This document shows, one piece after another, positions 35,727 to 46,944 of a stretch of 64,000 nucleotides of DNA. This DNA comes from Spirometra erinaceieuropaei. Taxonomy: Eukaryota; Platyhelminthes; Cestoda; Diphyllobothriidea; Diphyllobothriidae. A model generated the notes under the pieces. The model had not been told where the DNA came from and did no database searches. It saw nothing but the letters and a program-made list of their open reading frames with translations. Positions within the stretch are counted from its first letter, which is position 1; each line of letters starts with the position of its first letter. The translations under genes and the position numbers were made by a program. The DNA is taken from contig CACRXP010000010.1 in NCBI GenBank assembly GCA_902702965.1, forward strand, positions 670,621 to 734,620, in the 5' to 3' direction.

Positions 35727-37579
35727 GTAAGTCTAAAGCTTTTATATGTATATACATACAGACGTCTGACTTATCTTTGCATTTATACACTGTGACAGCG
35801 TTTATGGAGTTCCTATGCAATACTTAAGTAATGGACGCAGTTTTTATGCTTCAGATAAGTGCCTTTCAGAAGGAAGAGTTTTTCATCTACGGCTGTGTCT
35901 GCTAAAAGGCCTGATGGACCAAATGATAGGTTCTCTGGATGCATTTTAAAAAAACAATTAATGAGTGGATTGCAGAAGGCCTATTAATTAGTTTGAGTGA
36001 CCTTTTATTCTACCAACGCCTGATGGGACGTTAAAAACAACCATGTCCTTCATAATAAGATAGGCGGTCAGTGCCAGCATTCAGCTGTTCCACATGTTTT
36101 GATACTCAGGTTCACGCCCAAGAACTCAAGCTTCCTCGGAATGGGATTTCCATAGCTTAGTCTGAGAAGGACAAAATAGACTGCAAATGGCCCTTGCCGT
36201 ACTTCTAGTCTTTTTCGTATTACTTCAAAATTACTGATTTTTTATGGCTATTTGACCGTTAAAAGGGAATTCAAGGTAAAACAAAACTCCCTGATTCACA
36301 AAATAATGAAGAAGGATGGAGTTGCCGTACTGCAATGCAATACGCCTACTGATTTGACATCTCTTCTCTCCGGACGAGAGATTTGTACTAAATACAACTG
36401 CATAAAATCGTGATCGGTGTAACGATTTGTTTAATTAGAAGTCCAAAGCATGTTTAAATTACTAGAAAGGACTAACGTGTGCCATAAAGTGGGCGTCTAA
36501 CACACTGCTCAACCATGTCAGAAGTTATTCAACTCCCATATTATGCTATTTAGCTAGGTATTTTGAATGAGGATTTTCGATAATAGAAAACTGTTGAAAA
36601 TACTGCGTATACACATGGTATTCGACAATTAGTAAGGGTAAATAGTATGACCCTTTTCCAATAACCTTTTCATTGTGTAAGACTTAAGATGAAGTCCTAA
36701 ATTAAGTCCCACTAAAGACCGTTAAATGCTCCCGAATTATCACGGGACAGCCCACTGCATGCTAAAAGAGTGCTAGAGTTTTGCGTTTGAATATCGTGGT
36801 GTTACAAGGAAATTGGGTGAATCTAGCATAAATGTTTTCATTTAACTCGGCGACAACCCTAGCAAGCCCCATTTCAAAACGTTTTTTCTGTACCGGTTTA
36901 TTAACGCCTTTCTTTTTCTCTCTCTATCTCACTCGCTCGCCCATCAGGCGTCATCTGTTTAACTTAATGCACACCAAGAATCTCATGGGGAACTTTGGAG
37001 GAACCCAGGGATGAGCCGAACCTATTTCAATCGCGTCATGCAGCCAGGCGCAGCTGGCTAAACACATATGCAATGCGAATAGAGAAATATATCCTCGAGT
37101 TTTTTGAGTTATCAAATTCTACCACCTTGTTCTCATATGATACAAATGGCATCTCTAATATAAATGCCCATTTTGAGTCGCAACGTTACGTTTCCAATAA
37201 CGTACTTCAGAATATCGCTGTTGACGGTTCTGATGACTCCAGACTGCCCTTGTCAAAAGTTATCAGGGCAAAATGACAAAGGTCGAAATGACGGAGTTTC
37301 TAGTAGTCTAGCGCAGGTTGGTTGGTTTATTCTAATTTACCTCAAAATCCCAGCCATTTGACCAAACAACGTATAACATTTAGAGCGTTCATCATTTACT
37401 GGACTGAAGAGATTCCTTTCTCCTTGTTACTACAGAATTTCATCTTCTTCAAAGTTTATCTCTAAGGGACGGGTATTTTTCAGTTTTTAAAGGTTTTTAA
37501 TTATGATATTGTTAATACTATGAAATGCTTATTTGTAAAGCATAGCATCTGTCCATTTATTAATGCGCTTATAAAGTAT
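35727..37579. other. Stretch without a supported gene
   Basis: AT-rich, frames below 95 codons, no domain, tRNA or LINE fragment seen. Confidence 0.4.
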
Positions 37580-37990
37580 ATAGAGTGGTCCAAATTAATT
37601 GCACAGTTCGATGAGCCCTATATGAAATCCTCGTAATAGCCTAAGGAAATGAACGATTTTCCTTACAAATAAATATACGGTCTCTTGTATGGGAGTTCTG
37701 AACGCAAGTTTCATGGCAGGTCGGGCTGAAAATTACTTGGCAATTGAGAAAGTTTGTTAAAACAAAAAGACGTCCCCTCCTATTGCGTAAAAATAAAGGA
37801 TGACGTTATCCGGCATTAAATTAATACAAGAAGGCATATTTTTATGCGTCTTTCCTTAGATATATTTGAATTTATAAATGCATCGAAAATAAATGAAAAT
37901 CACACGAGCTATTTAGGAAGCCCCTTTACAGAGTGCAGTTTTTCAGGCGGCCGAAAAGAAGCTCCGTAAAAAACTGGCACTCCGACGTGA
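37580..37990 (+). repeat. Old interspersed repeat R1, copy 2
   Basis: The counterpart of 5080-5480 in the same orientation: TGGTCCAAATTAATTGCAC at the start, the GGCAGG block at about 37720, and AGAAGCTCC...CACTCCGACGTGAATG near the end. Heavily diverged; no coding frame survives. Confidence 0.45.
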
Positions 37991-39070
37991 ATGCAATCTC
38001 CTGAGATGATGCTGCATGGCAACTAACGTGATAACACTACTGAAGTACTATGTTCGACAATGTTAGGGTGAAGAACCCCACGCAATTGTCGGTAGGCGGT
38101 GGATCGTGTCATATCGGAACGGTGGTAATGGGGATTTTATGGGTGAAGCAGCACGTCGGAAAGTAAGCTCACTAAATGCAAGAAAGCACAAAAACTTGTT
38201 TGAATTCCTGCCGAAAGTCCTAGCCCACGCTTTCGTGTGGCAACGGAATTAAGCATGTTAATAAAAAACAAATTTTCGTAAAATGACGGAGGTTAAGCAA
38301 TGGTTTGGGATTATGGAAGGCAATTATTGTTGGCAGTGTAATGTCTGCAAGGGCCTGCAAATGGATGCCAAAACAAAACGCCACACAACACGATCCGCAG
38401 TCGTCTGACAGTTAGGGGTTCCTCCACCCTACCGTTCCCATATTTTCCAGTCGCAGACACATTTCTGAATTTCGGCTAATATTTTACAAGTTAGCAGTTC
38501 CCTCCAGAGCACGTCGAAACCTTAAGGATGACACAGCGGAGACACAAACATTCTCTCTTCCGGTCGTGTTTACTGAAAGACCATTCCTTTATTATGACTC
38601 CGCACCTTTCAGGAGGAATTGAAAGTTTAGCCACGTCTTCGGTTTACTTTTGTCGTTTCCACTCTCGGTCTAACCGCCGCCTGTCATCATTCTTGCAGCT
38701 TTATTTCCACTGTCTGCTCCCCCCTCTTCCCTGCCCGATGGACCATTTTTGGAGCCTTCGAGTGCAAAAGCTCCCCCTACACATTAAAAACAAACATAAA
38801 CCTCCCGCTCAACTGCTAAATGTTTCGCCGCACATAAATTAGCAAAAAACCGGGACGTCTAGGGGAATGTGCCTTCAAATGATCGACATCCACCACCTTC
38901 ATCACAAATTCGTCCCCCGCCATATGCCGTATTATTTATACTTCTTGCCTACGTTGGGTCAGTAGATCTAAAAAGTTAGGAGGCCTGGAAAAATAATCTA
39001 CTTTTAAACATTTTTAATTTGTCGATCACTTTTCAGCCGATCACTGTCCACATTTTGCGCTCTTAAGTGA
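37991..39070. other. Stretch without a supported gene
   Basis: Contains a 104-codon frame (38528-38842) with no recognisable domain. No repeat was recognised by eye. Confidence 0.35.
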
Positions 39071-39250
39071 GTAATAATTCATATTGACCCAACTGTGAAA
39101 AACTCGGAACCTCGGTGGGATTCGAACCCACGGAGTAAGGAGAAGGCTTTAGTACAGCCAACGCTCTAACTCCTTGAGCTACGAGGCCGCGCCGGACGAC
39201 TCGAGTTTAATCACATTTGAGGCAAGTTACCCGCCCAACCTACTGCGACG
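39071..39250 (-). mobile_element. tRNA-derived SINE-like element, left copy
   Basis: The reverse complement of 39071-39250 matches 39383-39560 along its whole length: GCAGTAGGTTGGGCGGGTAA, then TGTGATTAAACTCGAGTCGT, then a tRNA-like core, then TTTTTCACAGTTGGGTCAAT. The match goes well beyond the tRNA core on both sides, so the repeated unit is an element that contains a tRNA-like sequence, not just a tRNA gene. The two copies are head to head, about 130 bases apart. Confidence 0.7.
39106..39190 (-). tRNA. tRNA-like sequence (probable pseudo-tRNA within a repeat)
   Basis: Reads GCGGCCTCGTAGCTC...: the D stem pairs (GCTC/GAGC), there is an exact B box GGTTCGAATCC with a 5-bp T stem, and there is a long variable region of about 13 bases. 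The anticodon stem pairs four bases (GGCT/AGCC) around a 7-base loop GTACTAA, which gives anticodon ACT, an unusual identity. The acceptor stem pairs only partly, with wobbles and a mismatch. Pol III transcription through the internal A and B boxes is plausible. Translation function is doubtful. Confidence 0.45.
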
Positions 39251-39351
39251 TCTGGAATCCACCAAATCTGATACAGTAAGTTGACTGTCCAAGCAGGATT
39301 TCCTAAGTAATTCACCTAGAATCCACCAGATGACTACTAGGCTCACGTAAT

Positions 39352-39584
39352 TCATAGGTATTTTGGCAGATTTAGAATAATTCGTTGCAGTAGGTTGGGC
39401 GGGTAAACTTGACCCAAATGTGATTAAACTCGAGTCGTCCGGCGGGGCTCGTAGCTCAAGTGGTTAGAACGCTGCCTGTACTAAAGCCTTCTCCTTACTG
39501 CGCAGGTTCGAATCCCACCGAGTAGCCGAGTTTTTCACAGTTGGGTCAATATTAATTATTATAAATCTGCCAAAATACCTATGA
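39352..39584 (+). mobile_element. tRNA-containing element with 31-bp terminal inverted repeats
   Basis: 39352-39382 and 39554-39584 are reverse complements over 31 bases with one mismatch, including a perfect 22-base core (39353-39374 / 39562-39583). Between them lies the right-hand tRNA-like unit. Total length is 233 bases. Terminal inverted repeats are a DNA-transposon feature, whereas tRNA-derived elements are normally retroposed SINEs without them, so the combination is unusual. The left copy shares only the start of this border (CAGATTT near 39280), so the border may have been gained or lost in one copy. Confidence 0.55.
39443..39527 (+). tRNA. tRNA-like sequence, right copy (probable pseudo-tRNA)
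   Basis: Homologous to 39106-39190 on the opposite strand. The A-box region GTAGCTCAAGTGG and the B box GGTTCGAATCC are kept. Relative to the left copy the anticodon stem is damaged (GCCT instead of GGCT opposite AGCC) and the acceptor stem pairs poorly. This is the more decayed of the two. Confidence 0.4.
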
Positions 39585-42500
39585 GTAATAATTGCCTGGT
39601 GGCAGTTTTCGTTTGCAGGACCCAACCAGAAAATTGAATATTTTCATATAAGCACTGTTCTGACCTAAAGTTATCTGTTTAAAGAAAATAAGGCTGGTTT
39701 TTGAAGACTCGCCGAACAGTTATCAGTACGTGGTGGTTGGCTGTGCATGGGACAAGTATTAAGAATGCAGTCATCCTCAACAACGATAGGGCAACAGTTG
39801 ATGACTTGTACGCCCGTTACTCGTTTCATGCTAACAAGGATCACGCCTTGCGGTAGCCTTTATAAATTTTGCATTGATCCTACCATGAATAAATTCACGA
39901 ACATTATTCTGCTTTTGACTGTTTTCAACCACAAATAATGATAAACTGATTTATAGCGTAGGTCTGAAAAGCCATACTTGACCCATATTCCGCAATTTAC
40001 CGTTGAATATTGTGTGAGACCGAAAGGTCGCGCCAAAAATGCAGGTGTCCTCTGTCTCGAAAATATCGTTCCTGATAAAATGTGTCTTTGTAGCATCTGC
40101 TGGAACCTTTCTATTATAAGGTCGCAAACGGCATTGTGGCATACGTCCTAATTGAAGAAAAGCCATTAAAAATAAATTATTGCTGAAGAAAAGAAGACTG
40201 AGGAATTATTTATTGTATAGCCTTAGTAAATAATGCAATTGTTTATAATAAAATCTTGTATGATTTTGTATCCTTCCTTTCAAGGGTCGACAGAAACAAA
40301 CTTTTGCTCACTGGCTACCACTTTGCCCATATAAAACTATTTGCTAACTGCAAATATTGATTTCGCTTTTTGTTGAGCATTAGTCTACAACAACTATTGG
40401 AGTCTAGTACGAATAGAAGTGCGTAACTCGTACCACGTGAGAACCGGGTAAAATTTGGATGTATACTTTGAATTAAGCGTTTGTAAGGAGATTGCTGGAA
40501 CGATCCAGGCGAAGTCACTTCAAGGGAACATTCGAATAATTGTACGCTTTGTGCAAAAATGGGTATATGACACAATTTACTCATCGGTTATTATTAATAC
40601 TGATCCGCAAAGCTTTGACATATCACAATTCAAGAATGTTATTTGTAGATTTTCACTAAATGAAACCAAATAAATTTATTTTCATGTTTTAAAACTAAAG
40701 AATACGTACATACTACGGGACGCATATGAGATTTTCCCTCATTCAAAAATAAATGAAAACCAGATGTACTATGGCTGAGATTTATGTTAAAGGTATTTAA
40801 ACGGCTAAGAACTTTGCATATCTTAATGTATCATCGCTCTTTTCTAAAATGTCTCGACTTAAGTTAAAAACATTTTAAGATGTTCCACGAAAAGGATGTG
40901 AACTTATAGAACGAGCCCGAATGATTAAAAAATTTAAGGTGTAAGGTATGATCAGTGAACAATTTAAAGTACATACTCCAAATTGAATAAAAGTGCATCA
41001 CTTAACATAAGTGAACGTATTAGGGACATTTGTTTGTAATTTATTCATATCAAGGAGCCATCACACTGTTCGTTAAGGAAATCGTGTCCAAAAATAATGA
41101 TATCCGTTTTCTTACTGAGCTCTTTTGACACAAGAAGATTCAAACTATGTGGGTTTTCAACGGTGCCTTCAAGGTCTCAAGTGGACTGCTCTAGTGTTTC
41201 CGAACAGCTTTTCATGTGATCCAGATTAACATGGCCAAAGTTAAAAGAGCCCTTTGTGGGCTTGTCAAGATGGAGGTGTTCTACCCAAAATTTACAAGAG
41301 CTTCTACATTCTCCCTCAACTGAACCTCCACTTACACTCTTTTAACTTCGGGTTTTTGTAAATGGGACCCATATTCTGAACTCATGAGGCACTAATACGT
41401 GAGTCGTGGTTTAATTTGGAATCTCGTTGCGAGCTAAAGTACTAGTAGGCAGTTTAATCGAGTCACGCCAGCTCTGCCATTGTTGAATTCGTTAACCCAG
41501 ATGGCACTTCATATTAACTCATGCAAAAGGGAAGGCTCATGAAAACGACTGAGAAGAAAGAACATAGGGAGGCGCAAGACTATTTTCATGCAAATAACAG
41601 GATAAATGTTACAACCGAGAAAAAATAACATCTGCCCTCAAGTTTGAAATCACCCATTTCAGACCATTGGCAGTCTAGAAATCCAACGCTTTGTAAAATG
41701 CAAAGCCTGCGACCCGCGGTTTATTAATTAACCAGTTGTGCGTTCATTTCCGCTGTACCACAATAACACTGCGTGGGCGAAACACAAAATGTTTTAAACT
41801 AACCAAGTAATTGTTAGTTTAAACACCGATAGCAGCGACAAATTAGCATCAGGTAACGCTTACAATGCAGTATATCCAACACCTATCGCGCCAATGATGC
41901 ACATTTACAACAAAATAGAAGCCGCTACGTGTAAGTACTAATTGTTGTCTACTTTGTGCATCATTTCAAGCATCATGCCTTAAATAACGCTGATTTGGAA
42001 AGCGATTCAGGCAAAACAACGTTTCTGACAAATATAAAGCAGACTGGAATGGCCATTTCTGGTAGCATGGCCGTCGTCAGTTAGTCATACCCAACCCAGA
42101 AGTGTGGGCCATCTGGGATTCGACCATCAAAACTAGCCAAAGTACACGCTGCTGTGCACCTGCTGGTTGGGCTTGAGAGAGAGCCCCAAAGCAGAGCGAG
42201 GCAAGCAAGTTACGCAACATGATCGGTAAGTGCCACCCTACCAGCGTTTGATTATTTTTAGGCGCCTGGAAGACTGCAATCAGCCGACGAAAAACAATAA
42301 TCAGAAGTTAATTTTTTTTAATTCCTTCAAAAGTTTTCCTACTTGGCGGATGGAAATTAGATGCCAGGATTTCAGGACAAGTTAGAATTTTATAAAAGGA
42401 ATTCCTCAATCATTGCTAAAGAATGTTGCTAAGCTCTAAAACATCATGTGGATACATTAATTTAGTACGACAGATGTCTATGCCTTTTTATTGATTACGA

Positions 42501-44233
42501 AGACAAGGATTAAGATCTGCTCCAAAAAATGGAAAACATTAATGAACTGAAAAAAACTTAAGTGTATTACACGGATTGCTTTCAGTTCGATCTGACCAAA
42601 AGCATTTTACGACTATAAGACAGTTTAATCGACTTATGGAAAAAGTCATGGATAATGAACTTTGTTCCTCAACAAGCAGTCTAACAGTCCCTATCATGAA
42701 GCCAAATCATTTTTTTAACAGTTTTGTTTTTCACCAACAGCTCATCTTAAATCACACGTGTAACAAGGTCAGTAAATGGGTTAGCAATGATTTTTATTTT
42801 ATAAATTATGCGTATCTATCTGCAGGGACGTATTCTAGAACCTTTATCGCATAAAATGAACATTTTGTAAAGCAAACGGTTAGTTTGCCTATGTGTCCAG
42901 TTACCGTAAACCATTTACAATGTACGTGTTTGGCTGAGTCATAAACCACGAATAAAGTACCTTTAGCTAAATTTCTTATGACAGTAAAAGCCTAAAAACA
43001 AATTTACTTATAAGTTTCTGTTCAAATTGATGTAAACTTCGAAAGTTTTCCAGTAACCAAAATGAGCCCCATTAGCATGAGCATATTTCTCGGTTATGCG
43101 GAGGTTTCATTTAGACACATACATATTTCTTTGAATGGAGACTCAAGGTTTCCGTGCACGAGTTCGTTATTTTGCACAGTCGCTTGTGATAGTTCTCACT
43201 GTTCTACGCGTTCAGACTGCCGTCCACAACGTTATCGGCGAGTCGAGTTTTTAAAGTAATATACATACTTATAAATACACTTGGGTTTTGCGATAAGATT
43301 CATGTAACTGAGGACTGTTTCCGAAATTGAAAACGACAGTACGTCCATGGTGATTTTGAGGGATCCCAACGAATACAACTAGCTATTTTTGCCTTGACTG
43401 ACATTTTAATTTCGGGCCAGTTAAATGCCCGCCGATGACTGATTCATACGCCTGCAAGTATAAAAACACGTGTCCGATGCTTGCTGCTAAAGTTTCTTAT
43501 TAGGTGCTGGATATGAGTATAACTGACTTTTATCTATTGGGCCGTCACGAAACCTGAAATGTTATTGTTTTTGTGATGGAGCCATGAAGTTATATCGCTT
43601 GCGCCCCAAACAATTTATAATTCTAAACCTCCCATTACATTTCCGTTGACAGCATTACATTAGCACTAAAAATGACTTTTTCCACTTCGTATATAAACTC
43701 GCTGTCTGACATGCCATGGAACTTATAGTTATAATGTCTTAAGATATTATCGTGATCCCGGTGGTGTTTATATAAACATCTTTGCCTATAATATTGTAGG
43801 TTTATTGACTAACATTTTGAATGTAAGAGCGCACTGTAGATTGTCAATAAGAAAAAACTGACGATTAACCGACCAAAGACTGAATTAAGAAACATTTTTT
43901 CTTCGATGTGCGAAAATCCTCTTAGTCTCTGTCTACAAGAATAGCAATATTGTTCTCAAACCATTGTATCATGTAAGCCAACTCAAGTACTTGCTTCAGA
44001 AACAACATTTAAAAACAAAGAAACACGGAAAATCAGTGAATTTTTGGGAAGTGGGTACACGTTACCTATAAAATACATACTACCTGAGGTGCTTCTTGAC
44101 TTGTTACATTTACATCCAGTGACCTTCGCAGTTTGAATAAATGTCGTAAACTTGAGATAATCGCATCTGATTCTACCAAACAAGTTTGGGTTTGCAGTCT
44201 AGGACACATTGACGTTCAAAGATCTAGAAATGT
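39585..44233. other. Gene-poor stretch with a small hairpin repeat
   Basis: No recognisable gene in about 4.6 kb. At 41238-41249 and 41337-41348 an inverted 12-mer (AAGTTAAAAGAG) brackets about 87 bases that also hold an internal GGAGGT/ACCTCC pair, a possible tiny hairpin element. A stretch at about 42100-42230 has a GGATTCGACC phrase resembling a B box but no convincing tRNA fold. Confidence 0.35.
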
Positions 44234-44790
44234 TTGAAAAAGCTGTTAATACTTGGAAGAATGCGACGCAAATTTTGGGGATGGTGCATTGGCCTGCAGA
44301 CCAACATAAATCGGTTGGAGGGGTGGTCAAGTCATCGGCCCATGTGGTTCAACGTCTGCAAGAGTAACATACTTCACCTTGACAATCCAACCAGAGCTAC
44401 AAACAAAACAAATTGCTTTCTCAATGACGCAGATCTACAGGACGTGGAAGGCCAAGAGGACCTCGATTTGCTGACGACAAACTTCTCAAAATCCTCCACT
44501 CATCGCTCTAGAATGGCAAAGGGAAAGTGCCTGTTTTTCAGGTTATAAAAAGACCTTCGTGTTTCTTTTGACGAAAACCACTTTTCCGGGATCTCTGAAA
44601 CATTCCTGAATACGACATCCAAGCCTGGAGACCATGAGCGGTTTAAGATCAAGTTCCGCTCGAAAGGATGGAGATGCGAGCCAAAAAATTAGTAAGAAGT
44701 CAGAGAGCACTGCCATACGAGATCCGCTTAAAAAGCCTTAATCCTTGTCCTCTGAGTTGCATGTAGTTGGACAGAGACTTTTCTTAACTT
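44234..44790 (+). pseudogene. LINE family B reverse-transcriptase relic
   Basis: The translation aligns with the C-terminal RT part of the 49.5-54.1 kb element: LQTNINRLEGWS versus LQMNLNRSEEWS, then FNVCKSNILHL versus FNVAKCSILRL, then EGQEDLDLLTTNFSKSSTHRSRMAK versus the corresponding EAQKDLGVLTT block. After an in-frame stop at about 44546 the match resumes in broken frames with EYDIQAWRP (versus EYAIQAWRP) and MRAKKLVRSQRALPYEIRL. Frameshifts and stops make it inactive. It is an old fragment on the plus strand, opposite to the main copy. Confidence 0.75.
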
Positions 44791-46088
44791 TCGGTATCGC
44801 GCATGAATTGGTTTTTGCCCTCCAACCGTGCCTTTGGATCTTGGAATAACCTACACGAGTCAGTTGTAATGGCTTATTCTGTAGTGGCATTCACACCGCC
44901 TTTACAGACGGGTGCTGCAGGAACAGTCGGATTACGGGAGTATCTTAACATAAAAACTAATGGACAAAGAGAATATAAATCTGCATTCACTTGACGCTGT
45001 AATGCCTTAACATTGTAAGTAATTCATGCGATTTGTATGTGACGAATAAGGATTTGAAGCCTAACGCCTGTTTCATTAAAATACATTGAACGCTCTATGT
45101 TTATGACTTAGGCTTATCGAGTATTGCAGTCTTCAACACCTAACAGGCGCAAATGTAACGTACCCGTATAGGGCTCAACTCTGCAGGCGGTAAAAGAGTT
45201 CATCGCTGGGCATATTTAAACCACGGGCCCACCCTCATCAAGAAGGACAGCGAACACAATTTTGCACTGGACCACGTCCACGTCTGCTAGACGTCAGTAG
45301 ATACTTCGGTGCGCATGTCCTAGTTGATCTGTGCAGACTGCTCATTATTTGCAGTAGAGTCTTCTACTAAATAAAAGTCTCTCTTAATAGCGCTTTGTAA
45401 ATATGAGGCCATTCATGTTCCGGCGTCACCTGGTGTCTTATCTTTGCGGACTTACAATGAGTACACACACAAATGTGTCCAGACTGAATCGTCGCTCTAA
45501 ATGCTTCGCAGAATCGGAAAAACAGCAGTAAAATAATCTTCCTGGAACAGTTGTGAGGTTAAGGTCCCTGCAGCTCTCAAAGAAACGTTCCGATGAGTCA
45601 AACTTTCCTTATTATCCCTTGTCCGAATGAAATATGAAATTGGAAGGAAATTCTAAAGAGCCACAATAACCATACAATGCGTCCCTCCAAGTAATCCGTC
45701 CGATAGTTATATGGCCGTTTATTTTGCAAGTAGAGGCTACAGTCGCTGTGTAATCAAGCCTTCCATGAATCTGCGGCTCTAATTCGCATATACCAACGAG
45801 CAAAGTAAGTTGTCAAGTTTTTAAGAGACGATGTGTGCGTCTACAGACTCTGCCGAACGTCATCCCGTTGATAAAAACATGGTCGTCTGGAAACCTGATT
45901 GATCTCGAATTGACACCAGGTGGATTTCACTTTTTTACCAGAGATATAAAAGGATGCCAGGAAAGGGGAAGTCTTGACGCACGTAAATCGTGGACTGTTT
46001 GTTTCGGAAAAAACGGAATAACAAGCATGCAACACTGAGGTCATTCAGCTCCTATAAAGGTACGAATATCACGAAATTATGCTGTCCT
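44791..46088. other. Stretch without a supported gene; possible LINE B remnant
   Basis: At about 45440-45600 a translation gives THTNVSRLNRRSKCF, weakly like the family B segment before its C-terminus (TTMSRLNLRSEFF at 63.5 kb). It may be the tail of the 44.2-kb relic after an insertion. Nothing else is recognisable. Confidence 0.3.
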
Positions 46089-46132
46089 GATAATAATAAT
46101 ATTTATTATTATTATTATTATTATCATTATTA
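46089..46132 (-). repeat. Trinucleotide tail of LINE A
   Basis: AT-rich ATT/ATA units with little interruption, immediately after the conserved 3' end of family A. CR1-like LINEs commonly end in short tandem repeats rather than poly(A). Confidence 0.8.
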
Positions 46133-46360
46133 AAGACCCGTCGGAGTCCCATCAAAGCAAATAAAAATAAATTTACATGCGAATTTTAGACGAGGTAGGC
46201 AAAAACAGTACAAAGTGCAATACATAGTTTTTGAGATTAGAAGCCCGTTAAGAAAAATGATAAGCGAGGGGTGAAAAAAGACTCCATTTGTAAAATTTCA
46301 AAGTGTTTGGATCAATTTTACAGGAGAAAAAAACCCTCGAAAACATAAAATCAGAAAAAT

Positions 46361-46511
46361 GCGGGCAGGACTGGCCTGCATGTGGCGGTATAGAATGGAT
46401 TATAGTCGGGCATCGTCAGGACCGAAATAAATGTCAGCTGTGTATGACATTGTATAACGGATTTCCTGATGGGTTAAGTAGGCGGGTCGGTCAGGACTGG
46501 CCTGTATGTGG
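46361..46511 (-). repeat. Doubled 3'-UTR motif of LINE A
   Basis: Two copies of a roughly 24-base motif (minus strand: CCACATGCAGGCCAGTCCTG..CCGC) at 46361-46384 and 46483-46511. Each contains CAGG...CCTG, able to pair as a short stem. The same pair occurs at 63021-63042 and 63119-63142 in the plus-strand copy, with conserved intervening sequence (ATTTATTTC.G.CCTGACGATG). Confidence 0.7.
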
Positions 46512-46944
46512 CCTTGAATAAGGCAAATAAGTTGCGAAATTGAAAACCAGTCTCGAGCTGATAGGAACCCAGATGCGGTCGGTTACATTCATCCGAGTCC
46601 ATCCGAGGATGGGGCAAGGGAGATACGACCAGACTACTAGTATATGGCGAATACAGAAGGTTTCGCCAAGAGCACGATGAGGGCACGATGCATGAACTGA
46701 AAAATTGGAAAAATTAACATTTCTGGTGAGGGATCATAGGAAGCCAGGTTACTCACAAAGGAAGGAAATGTGAACAGATACGGAAATTTAATGGCGGCAT
46801 ACTAAATTCCCGGTGGTCCTTTCTCAGTGTCATAGAAAAAGTTGTCTGGAAAGGATGAGGAAAATAAAAGTTTAATCGAGTCAGTATTCAGATAAAGGCG
46901 TAGCCTCCTCTTAAACGTGTGTAGATTTTCTGCAGATGTTATAT

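Noticed and set aside
39106..39527. Two functional tRNA genes
   Set aside because: Flanking similarity shows they are parts of a repeated element. The acceptor and anticodon stems pair imperfectly and the inferred anticodon ACT is unusual.
42100..42230. Possible SINE with a B-box-like GGATTCGACC
   Set aside because: No matching A box or tRNA fold and no second copy in the window.
46089..46132. Tandem repeat array as a possible CRISPR or satellite
   Set aside because: Simple trinucleotide units directly after a conserved LINE 3' end; there are no spacers. No CRISPR-like array exists in the window.
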